Positions 23,601 through 30,661 of a DNA stretch of 64,000 bases are shown piece after piece. Made by a program: the position numbers and the translations under genes. How positions within the stretch are numbered: position 1 is the first letter of the stretch; every line of letters begins with the position of its first letter. The stretch covers positions 620,001 through 684,000 of the forward strand of contig NZ_CP063191.1 of the NCBI RefSeq assembly GCF_028609845.1, given 5' to 3'. The notes under the pieces were generated by a model. It did not search any database and had not been told where the DNA came from. It saw nothing but the letters and a program-made list of their open reading frames with translations. The stretch comes from Corynebacterium heidelbergense (GTDB taxonomy: Bacteria; Actinomycetota; Actinomycetes; Mycobacteriales; Mycobacteriaceae).

Positions 23601-25658
23601 TCTCTCTCGGGAAGTTCCGAACAGGACAGTGGGGCTCAGTATGTGCTGTTCGAGGGCATCGCGCTGGCCGATACGTTCCAGGTGTACGAGGAGGGCGACG
23701 CCCTCGACCTGGACGTGTTCGTCGAGAACAATGCGGCCATCGAGCGCCAGAAGCAGGCGCCCATCCACGTGATTGTGGGCAACCCGCCGTATTCCGTGGG
23801 CCAGACCAGCGCGAATGACAATAACGCCAATCTGAAATATCCGACGTTGGACCAGCGAATTGCTCAGACCTACGTGGCGAAATCGACTGGTGCGCGAAAA
23901 TCTCAGCTGTATGACTCGTATTTGAGAGCTTTCTGTTGGGCCACGGACCGCATTGGCAATCACGGCATTGTCGCCTTTGTGTCGAACGGCGGTTGGCTTG
24001 ACGGAAATACTGCCGACGGTGTCCGTCTGTCCTTTGCCGAGGACTTCAGCGACATTTACGTCTTTGACCTGCGCGGAAACGCGCGAACAGCCGGTGAATT
24101 GCGCCGCAAGGAAGCAGGCAACGTGTTCCGCGATGGAGGTCGGACCACGATCGCGGTAACGCTCTGCGTGAAAGATCCCAAGCGTTCTGGTTGCACGATT
24201 CACTACCGCGATATTGGCGATTATCTCAGTGCCGAGGAAAAGCTCGATATCGTTCAGCACGCTTCAATCGAGTCGCTGCCCTGGGAGGAAATTAAACCCA
24301 ATAAGTTCGGCGACTGGCTGAGTCAACGCTCGGAGTTGTTCGAGACCTGGCCGGTGTTGGGCGATAAGAAGGATACGCAGGTCAAGAAGTTCTCTGAAAA
24401 CTACTCCCTCGGGTTAGCCACAAATCGGGATGCATGGGCTTATAACTTCAGTTTGTCCAAACTCGAGCAAAACATAAGATGCGCAATCAAGTTCTATAAT
24501 TCTGAAACGCGTCGGCTTACGGGATTGGTCGGACAGGGCAAAAGTGAAGATGAAGCACGAAAAGAAATTACGTTCGACAAGACGAAGTTTTCGTGGGATC
24601 GTGTGAACAAGCGGAACGTCGTGCGTGGCCGTTATCTTGACCAACGCACTGATGCATACCGGATCGGCTTGTACAGGCCGTTTACCAAGAATCATGTCTA
24701 CTTCGACCAGGAACAGCAGCTCAACAACTGCACCTATCGAATGCCGCAAATGTTCCCAACGCCGGAACACGACAATATTGGTTTCGCTGTTGTCAATCCG
24801 GGCGAATCCACAGGATTGAGCGTCCTCGCTACTGATAAGATTCCCGACCTCCACTTAATTGCGTCCTCGCAGTTCTTCTCTCGGTGGACGTGGGAGCGTG
24901 TCGAGGTTTCTGACAGTGAGTTGGATTTGGCGTTGGGGCAGTCCTCGTCGGCAAGTATAAAGGGTAGGGAGGGCGAAATCCTCTCCGGGTACCGACGTGT
25001 GGACAATGTGACGGATGAGATTTTGGCGCAGTACCGCTCGGCCCTGGGGGACGTGACGAAGGACGACATTTTTCATTTCGCGTACGGCCAATTGCACGAC
25101 CCGGCTTACCGCGCGAAGTATGCAGCCGATCTGAAGAAGATGCTGCCGCATATCGCGACGCCGCAGTCGCGGGAGCCGTTCGACCAGGTGGCAGCGGCCG
25201 GCCAGGCGCTGATGGCTCTGCACGTCGGCTACGAGGACGTGGAGCCGTACCCACTTGATGTACAAATCAAGGAGGGGTTCTCCGAAGACGACCGCGAGAC
25301 CTGGCGTGTAGCTAAAATGAAGTGGGCCAAGCGAAAGGACTCGGAAACTGCAAAGACGGCCAATGACGTCACCAAAATCATCTACAACACAAAGGTGACG
25401 ATCTCCGGTATCCCAGCGGAGGCTGGAAATTACATACTCGGGTCGCGCTCCGCACTAGCGTGGGTGATCGACCGCTACCAGGTGAAGAAAGACAAGGCCT
25501 CAGGCATCGTCAACGACCCCAACGACTGGGCAGACGAGGTGGGAAACCCGCGCTACATCGTCGATCTCATCCGGAAGGTCACGCGCGTCGCTGTGGAAAC
25601 AGTGCAGATAGTAAAGCAGTTGGAAATCAGTCATTGGAACACACAGGACGTTCGGTAG
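20646..25658 (+). CDS. Type ISP-like single-chain restriction-modification enzyme
   Basis: A 1670-aa protein combining nuclease, translocase, methyltransferase and target recognition, as in LlaGI/LlaBIII. Residues 1-110 form an Mrr-type PD-(D/E)xK nuclease (GIDLVARR with D66, then QCK at 81-83). Residues 180-650 form an SF2 translocase: Walker A MACGTGKTF near 206, DEAH as ICDEAHRTTG near 331, YMTATPRLF, and motif VI QSVGRVMRKS. A helical coupler follows. The adenine-N6 methyltransferase shows VLDPFTGTGTF near 919 and VGNPPY near 1045. Residues 1150-1550 are probably the target-recognition domain. The start may be 20646 or 20655. It needs no partner subunits; the recognition sequence cannot be read from the gene. 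Confidence 0.92.
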   Translation: MVGMATFDTALDQLRENQPPGRYGIAFEKLMVNYFRSDPVLSAEYADVCRWIDWPYNGGNPDTGIDLVARRAEDLQWVAIQCKFYKRTTSIQKAHLDSFFEASGRTFTTEHGTESFAQRIIISTTDKWSKNAEAMLENQGIPTNRIGTAAIADAPIDWDLTFPGSDIEINLSPRHTFEPRPHQATAIAKTIEGFNTHDRGKLIMACGTGKTFTALRLAEQVAELNGNRARVLFLVPSISLLSQTLKEWTAQARLDLKSYAVCSDTKVSKKAEDIASYDLEVPVSTNGADVAERFSHGKRAAGLQVVFSTYQSLPAVHEAQAAGLDDFDLVICDEAHRTTGVTLAGEDASNFVRIHDADYIRAARRLYMTATPRLFDDATKGKAAEHSAELASMDDEAVYGPEFHRLGFGEAVEKGLLTDYKVLVMTVDEEVAAEALSRGPQEVNLSLASAMIGAWNGLAKRSGKEQGTKHGFDIDAAPMKRTVVFAKDIKTSKQIVESYPTLVATHQQLLREKAALNEVSLHNVDLEIAARHVDGAMNAMERNSRLSWLEADVPENQTRVLSNARCLSEGVDVPALDAVVFFNPRNSMVDVVQSVGRVMRKSEGKDYGYIILPVAVPPGKSPSEVLSDNRRFKVVWQILNALRAHDDRFNAKVNSISLNESAPDELPIDVEHVDNPNKSDRQKLDEAEQSGARTAALDSADEVTAQTLALFSLEQWQEALYTKLVDKVGTRTYWEDWADDVADIADAQTARIRSLLEGADAALRKEFEAFVEGLRGNLNDSISEDEAIGMLSQHLITAPVFNALFAEYDFAAHNPVSRVMQRMVDALADKRLESETEGLEKFYESVRVRASEVTSASGKQQVVKELYERFFRKAFKKQAEALGIVYTPVEIVDFILRSADDLLKKHFGRGLTDEGVHVLDPFTGTGTFMVRLLQSGLIEPEDLARKYAKELHATEIMLLAYYVGAVNIETTYNALMAERAQRNADSLSGSSEQDSGAQYVLFEGIALADTFQVYEEGDALDLDVFVENNAAIERQKQAPIHVIVGNPPYSVGQTSANDNNANLKYPTLDQRIAQTYVAKSTGARKSQLYDSYLRAFCWATDRIGNHGIVAFVSNGGWLDGNTADGVRLSFAEDFSDIYVFDLRGNARTAGELRRKEAGNVFRDGGRTTIAVTLCVKDPKRSGCTIHYRDIGDYLSAEEKLDIVQHASIESLPWEEIKPNKFGDWLSQRSELFETWPVLGDKKDTQVKKFSENYSLGLATNRDAWAYNFSLSKLEQNIRCAIKFYNSETRRLTGLVGQGKSEDEARKEITFDKTKFSWDRVNKRNVVRGRYLDQRTDAYRIGLYRPFTKNHVYFDQEQQLNNCTYRMPQMFPTPEHDNIGFAVVNPGESTGLSVLATDKIPDLHLIASSQFFSRWTWERVEVSDSELDLALGQSSSASIKGREGEILSGYRRVDNVTDEILAQYRSALGDVTKDDIFHFAYGQLHDPAYRAKYAADLKKMLPHIATPQSREPFDQVAAAGQALMALHVGYEDVEPYPLDVQIKEGFSEDDRETWRVAKMKWAKRKDSETAKTANDVTKIIYNTKVTISGIPAEAGNYILGSRSALAWVIDRYQVKKDKASGIVNDPNDWADEVGNPRYIVDLIRKVTRVAVETVQIVKQLEISHWNTQDVR

Positions 25659-26761
25659 AAATATTTGCAAACAAGATAGCTATGACAACCAGCCTAGTTG
25701 CGTCATAGGGAAGTCAACCCCAGGTCTCGTTTCGGCAAAAAGGTCGACAGATAGCAGTCAGATCGACAAACTTAATCCACGTTGAAATCTCTAACGAAAA
25801 ATGCCCTAGATTTAACATAAGGCGATGTGTACAAAGCGGCGTTGCTCCTTCATTCCAACCGGAAAGTGTTAATTAAACAAATTGACGCTCTTACCTCTGA
25901 TAAAGTTCTTGTTAGGCTAAGTAAGGCTGATCTATCGTTATTCAAATACAACTACTTCAGGTTAATTAACTTCATGGAGACTAGATATACACCTAAAATC
26001 GAGACATGGCCTCTGTCGTGCTACTTTTGACCCCAAGCGTTCTATTGTCGTCCGAATGATAATGTAAACCCGCTTCAGTCAGGGATATTAATTAATAACA
26101 ATAAGGTCCACCTGTATTCAACTAATTGGTTGAATGTACCGATGTTCACTGAATAATAGCTCTGAATCGACGGTAAGTATAAAGGATTCTCGCTGACGAA
26201 CGAGAGCAATTTGTAGCCGAGCAAGCGCCGGGAATACGAGGAGCGGAAGAAGCTTCCGAGATTGAGGCTCTGGTTGAAATGGAAAGCTCGGCAGTAATCA
26301 ACAAACCAATGGATTAATAGGGTCACGTACGGGGTCCCCACAAGCCAAGTTTCTACGCCTATCTTTCTATGATGAAATCAGCTCGGCCGCCAAAAGAGTC
26401 TTAGTAACATTGTACGGTCGGCTATGATTTGGATTCGAAATCGGTCTTACTCGGTCGATCTTGACGGCAAAATCGGTACTCATAGTGATGGAAAGCAGTC
26501 GGGTCTTCTTTATGCGGCCGCGCGAGGTTGAGGTCGATCTATTGTGGAACTACCCATACGGTAGCCAGCAGCTACAGGTAGTCTGGGGATGCAGGAAGTC
26601 CGAGTCGACCCAAAGGGGGGGCTTCGCGTCGGGGGAAACCAACGCTGCCTGACGAAGAGCAGCAGTGGCTTCCTCTTTGCGGAAAGTCGACACCTCTAGG
26701 GCATCTGTGTGTTATATTAGAGCCAGTCGTTGTCGCGTCAAGATGGAAATGGATACCAGAG
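25659..26761. other. AT-rich stretch without a convincing gene
   Basis: About 1.1 kb with visibly lower GC than either flank. Short frames exist (for example 25827-26030, starting GTG, 67 codons, Lys/Leu-rich) but none has a ribosome-binding site, family motif or good length. One short tail of a decayed reading frame is listed separately. The right end must hold the promoter of the ParA-like gene; TATATT at about 26713 is a possible -10 element. The base composition suggests imported DNA and gene debris at an old recombination junction. Confidence 0.6.
26183..26317 (+). pseudogene. Possible C-terminal remnant of a lost gene
   Basis: A 44-codon open stretch encodes DEREQFVAEQAPGIRGAEEA followed by a Glu-rich tail ending INKPMD and tandem stop codons. 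The composition looks like real protein, yet the frame is closed by TAA just upstream and has no start. I do not recognise the family. It may instead be chance. Confidence 0.3.
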
Positions 26762-27802
26762 ATGAAAATAATAGCATTTTTTAATAACAAGGGTGGCGTT
26801 AGCAAGACCACGACCTGCCTGAGTGTCGGATGGAAATTGGCACAAAGTGGAAAAAGGGTTCTCCTTGTCGACCTTGATCCGCAGTGCAATCTGACTGGAT
26901 CAATCCTCGATCCGGAAGACGAAGCTTTGCTTGCTGAAGACTATCAGGGGTTCGCAGCTTCTAACATTCACGATGCGCTGCGACCCGCAATGAAGGGTAT
27001 AGGTAAAAAGATTACTGCACCTGACTGCGTGGAAGTGACTCAACGAGAAAATCTGAAACTTCTGCCGGGTAATGTAAAGATGGCCGAGGTAGAGACGCAG
27101 CTTGCTACCGCGATGAACATGGGGAACGTGATGCCTGCTATGCAGAATGTGCCCGGGAGTTTCGGTGAACTCTATAACCTACTGGGCGAGCATAATGACT
27201 TGGACTTTATTCTGCTCGACATGAGCCCTAGTCTAGGTTCCATAAATCAGGTGAATTTGCTGCTAGCCGATTACTTTATCGTTCCGATGATGCCCGATAT
27301 TTTTTCCGTCATGGCAACAGAGAGCCTCGCGAGAATTCTTCCGCAGTGGGCGAGCTGGTCTAAAAAGGTGGAAATATTGGAGCTTTTCAAGGATGACGAC
27401 ATAGTGTATGAGTTCTCTCCCTCAATTCCTAAATTCTTGGGGACCATCGTACAGAAATATAATGTCAAAAATGGCAGAGCGACCCGCGGCTTTCAAATTT
27501 ATATGGATAATCTTCAAACAGCTGTTGACGAAACCTTGGTCCCGGCCCTTCAGGATAGTGGTTTTATGTTGAAGGAGGATATCTACAATAGGTATAATTT
27601 GAAGTACACGCTAGCTGAGATTAAGGATTTCAATTCGCTAATAGCGGCGGCCCAAAACGTCGGGCGACCTGTATTTTCCTTAACTGAGGAAGACCTCTAC
27701 ACGCAGGGAAGTGTTGCTGAGGCCCAAATCCAGAATATTAAAGCATTTGATTCAGTATTCACCGAGCTTGCGGTACGTATTGTTGAAATGACTGATGCAT
27801 AA
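26762..27802 (+). CDS. ParA/MinD-like ATPase (first gene of putative two-gene module)
   Basis: A 346-aa P-loop ATPase of the ParA class. Residues 10-17 are the deviant Walker A KGGVSKTT with the signature lysine K10; VDLDPQCNLTG (36-46) is the second ATPase motif and FILLDMSPSLG (about 149-159) is Walker B. The C-terminal 150 residues (from about KKVEILELFKDDD) go beyond a minimal ParA fold and contain no DNA-binding motif I can name. No parB or centromere-like repeat array is adjacent, so chromosome or plasmid partition is unlikely. The stop codon shares one base with the next gene (TAATG), which indicates coupled translation. Base composition is AT-richer than the core genome. Confidence 0.82.
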   Translation: MKIIAFFNNKGGVSKTTTCLSVGWKLAQSGKRVLLVDLDPQCNLTGSILDPEDEALLAEDYQGFAASNIHDALRPAMKGIGKKITAPDCVEVTQRENLKLLPGNVKMAEVETQLATAMNMGNVMPAMQNVPGSFGELYNLLGEHNDLDFILLDMSPSLGSINQVNLLLADYFIVPMMPDIFSVMATESLARILPQWASWSKKVEILELFKDDDIVYEFSPSIPKFLGTIVQKYNVKNGRATRGFQIYMDNLQTAVDETLVPALQDSGFMLKEDIYNRYNLKYTLAEIKDFNSLIAAAQNVGRPVFSLTEEDLYTQGSVAEAQIQNIKAFDSVFTELAVRIVEMTDA

Positions 27803-28521
27803 TGGGTTATAGATTTGAGTTCCGTAGCCAGGTGGAGATGCAGCGAGCTTTGTTTGATGAGAATCTTCAGCGGTTCGACAAACTATTAATTTGGGTTACA
27901 GCCAATCGGCGTGGCACCTCGGGTCACAGCTCTCCGGGTTTGGATTTGAACGGTGAAGGTTCGGATCCTTCTGTGGGAAACGCCGTTGTTGCTCGAGAAG
28001 TCGATTCAATCTTGCCGATTTACTTGGTTGGGGCTCTCGATTCCTTGCTTAAAGGTCTAAAATATGTAGCTACAGTGGGATATCTATCGGAACAGTATGA
28101 ATCTCCCCGACCCTTCAGGGTGACGATTCCAGCTAAGGTTGCAAGGGTCTTGGTTTCGGATGATGATAGTGAGATCACCTTCAATTATATGGAGCCAATT
28201 AATCAAAGTCTGTTGCACTATTTTAGTCGTGCTAATTTTCAGGGCTGGTCCGATTATAGCGGTTTCGCGAAAGATATTGGCCTACGGTCACCATCTGAGT
28301 TTGTCAAGAACAAAGATGAGGTGCGTCAGCAATACGATGTGCTTTGTGAACTGCGACATGATGCCAGTCATAGACTGGGCATGATCGTACGGAGTGCGAT
28401 TACAGATGAATGGTTTATAGATCTAGTCGACTCCGAGTATGCTCGCAATTGTGTTGAGTCTATGGGGGAGGCAGTATGCGCCGAAATGCTAGGCTGCATG
28501 AAAGGCTCACTGGCAGATTAG
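27802..28521 (+). CDS. Putative HEPN-type protein coupled to the ParA-like ATPase
   Basis: A 239-aa protein without membrane segments, not firmly assigned to a family. Near the C-terminus, ELRHDASHRLG carries R185-x4-H190, the R-x4-6-H signature of HEPN ribonucleases, inside a predicted helix. The N-terminal half contains FDENLQRFDKLLIW and AREVDSILPIYLVGALDSLL, which look like paired helices of an all-alpha domain, resembling the MAE_28990/MAE_18760-type HEPN layout. If correct, it would be the toxic RNase effector and the overlapping ParA-like gene its regulator or sensor. An uncharacterised helical protein with a chance R-x4-H remains possible. Confidence 0.55.
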   Translation: MGYRFEFRSQVEMQRALFDENLQRFDKLLIWVTANRRGTSGHSSPGLDLNGEGSDPSVGNAVVAREVDSILPIYLVGALDSLLKGLKYVATVGYLSEQYESPRPFRVTIPAKVARVLVSDDDSEITFNYMEPINQSLLHYFSRANFQGWSDYSGFAKDIGLRSPSEFVKNKDEVRQQYDVLCELRHDASHRLGMIVRSAITDEWFIDLVDSEYARNCVESMGEAVCAEMLGCMKGSLAD

Positions 28522-28792
28522 GTTTGTTTTTTCTAGTGATTCACCCTTTTGAGGAGGGGCCTTAGAGAGCGCTACGGTTGGTTTACACGGTCGGTATAGG
28601 TTCAGTAGTAGATAGCTGGCTTCTGGGTCGGGGCAGAGGTCGTTCTACTTGAGATCTCGAACGAATTTTGTGTAAATAGGCGTAGAAGATCGTGGAACAC
28701 GAGTGTGGTATTTGAGCGATTGTGGTCTGCTAGAGGTGTGGCGGCGAGAAAATGCGCCAGATCTAGGACCCAGTGCTGAGGGCGGCTAAACG

Positions 28793-29474
28793 TCATTGGG
28801 GCGGACGGGAATTAGTGACAGTACAGTAGTCGAGTCTGGTGTCCACTTCGTTTGGGATGATGTTCTTGATGAGAATACCGAGGTCGCGGGAGATCGCCGA
28901 GTGCAGGCTCCGCCAGATTCCTCGCTGGTGTGAGGGTTGTGCGAAGAAGGCTGCTGGCCTGGTGGTAGTCGAGCTGTCGGGTCGGGGGAGTAGAGCTTGC
29001 TTGAGTGCGTGATTCTGAGAGCGGATGACTTGCCGTAAGGTGTTCATGCAGCCTGTTGAGAGTGTAGCTGGGTGCCCCGGTCGCCTTGTGGTGCTGTTTT
29101 TCGATAGAGACGACGGCGTCGAGAGGCGCCGGTTGTCTGTGGCCTAGATTCCCGACCTTGTTCCGCAATGTGTGTCCAGCAATTCGTAACCGTTGGATTT
29201 CGGAGCGTTCCGCCTCGCCGAGGTCGCCCTCGGGGATGGGGCGGAAGCGAAGGGCAATGATGTATGCCCATGGCTCGTGATGAGAAGAGCCGTGAACGTG
29301 GGTTGCGAAGCGCGTGACAACGTCTACGGACTGGCCCACATAAAGTTCGCCGTTTGCGAACTCAAGCACATAGATGCCGCGGCGGTCGCGCCGGATGAGA
29401 GGAGCAATGGATTGCCCAGGGGAGAGAGGCCAATGGTGATAGACGCTGAAGGCATCGGGGTTCTGGCCGCTCAT
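28793..29474 (-). pseudogene. Decayed GIY-YIG nuclease gene, paralogue of the one at 37585-38799
   Basis: The N-terminal part (29474 leftward) is intact and aligns without gaps to the first part of the downstream paralogue: 27 residues before the domain, then RRGIYVLEFANGELYVGQSV, RFATHVHGSSHHEPWA and TLRNKVGNLGHRQPAPLDAV. After the equivalent of residue 140 the homologous frame changes: the continuation FFAQPSHQRGIW...IIPNEVDT, matching FFRKPAHRKGVW...VIPNAVET, is found in another frame at 28793-29047. It ends at a stop where the paralogue continues for about 170 residues. So the gene has a frameshift and a 3' truncation. The frame running to 28812 could still yield a 220-aa truncated nuclease. 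Confidence 0.8.
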
Positions 29475-29587
29475 GTGGATCTTTGGTTTCGGGTATAAAG
29501 CTGGTCTTATTGTACCGGGTGCTGGTGTGCTCCCATGGCCCGGTGCAGCGCCGCAGGTGGAGTAGTCATAGCGGGGAGCAAGACAGG

Positions 29588-30498
29588 CTACTGCTCTTCG
29601 CCAAGGCGGTGAAGGAATTTTTCTTCGGTAAGCACCTCGATGGGAGACCCAGCCTCGCGTAGCTTTGTAGCCTTAGTGAGTTTGCGGAAGGCGTATGATC
29701 CCTCGGACCATGAGCTCGTATTTGGGATCTAAACCACCAAGATCGTCGTCTTTTTGGTGAGGTTCTTTTCCACGGCACCCCCCAAAGCCTCCACGAGCTG
29801 CTGAACTTCGGCGCGCTGACCCCGCTGTAGTGTTCCGGTAATCGTTACTCTCTCGCCCTTGAGAACCGTGGAGTTCCCAACTCGCGCAAGCCGATCCTGA
29901 ACTACGGCCTGGTTGACTTCAGCTACCGATTTCCGTCGGCGGCGGGTACCACTGGGAGGGCATAGCTCAATCAGATGGTCAAACCCGTAATCTTCCTGCA
30001 TACGTGCGAAAAACCGGCCGCACGCTTCAGCATCTTCGGTGGCTTCATGGTGGTTGAAAGCCTCGCCCGGAAAGTAATAGTAGAGGACCGCATCGAGATT
30101 CTTTCGGTCCAACTCTATAGCGAGAATCCGGGGAGCTATTCGCAGCGTGCACAGCTGAGAGATGCTTAATGCTGGGTAACCGTAGGTGACGTCGAGGTCG
30201 GACAGGACATAACCATCGAAGGCCATGTTGTGGGCCACGAGCGGGTGATCCCCGACGTAGTTGGCCACGGACTGCCGAATGCCAGACCAATCTGGTGCAT
30301 CGGCAACATCCTCGGCCGTGAAGCCGTGAACCGATACGCTGACGGGGTTGAAGAAGCTAACGTCGGCATGGTGTGGAGCAAAGTGGGGAAACGATCCTTA
30401 ATGTTTCCCTGGTTGTCGAAGGCCACTAAGCCTAAGGAACAGTCGGTACGGCGTTGCTCGTTGGCGGTTTCAAGGTTGATAGCGACAAAATCTTGCAT
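29588..30498 (-). pseudogene. Decayed DEDD (DnaQ-like) 3'-5' exonuclease with BRCT domain
   Basis: The original gene would start at 30498 (MQDFVAINLETAN) and end at 29588. Motif I should be D-x-E but reads INLE, so the catalytic Asp is Asn8. At about 30365 the homologous frame shifts by one base: TLLHT is followed in the next frame by ADVSFFNPVSVSVHGFTAED. Motif II HNMAFDG and the motif III region HHEATEDAEACGRFF follow, then the BRCT domain ERVTITGTLQRGQRAEV. An in-frame TAG at 29729-29731 interrupts it after TTILVV, and BRCT sequence continues beyond (KATKLREAGSPIEVLTEEKF). Three independent lesions make this a pseudogene. It is divergent from the GmrSD-like gene. Confidence 0.82.
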
Positions 30499-30661
30499 GG
30501 CTACTCTTTCGGTAAGTGAGGGGCCATGCCAACTCTCCTGAAACCACAGCGTCAGGCGGGTAAACAGAAGTTGACGCTGGTACGGATGATCGAATCTGGG
30601 GAGGTGTCCCCAGAAACCGTCTAGCACGCCGGTAGTGTGAAGGGCACAGTCACATGCGTGA

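Noticed and set aside
26075..26341. An 88-codon minus-strand frame in the AT-rich segment
   Set aside because: No ribosome-binding site or motif, and it runs antisense to a more protein-like plus-strand fragment.
26762..27802. Reading the ParA-like gene as a plasmid or chromosome partition gene
   Set aside because: No adjacent parB, replication initiator or iteron-like repeats; the partner gene is a HEPN-like protein.
28602..28796. A 64-codon minus-strand frame next to the decayed GIY-YIG gene
   Set aside because: Checked as a possible missing C-terminus of the paralogue; it does not align with it convincingly.
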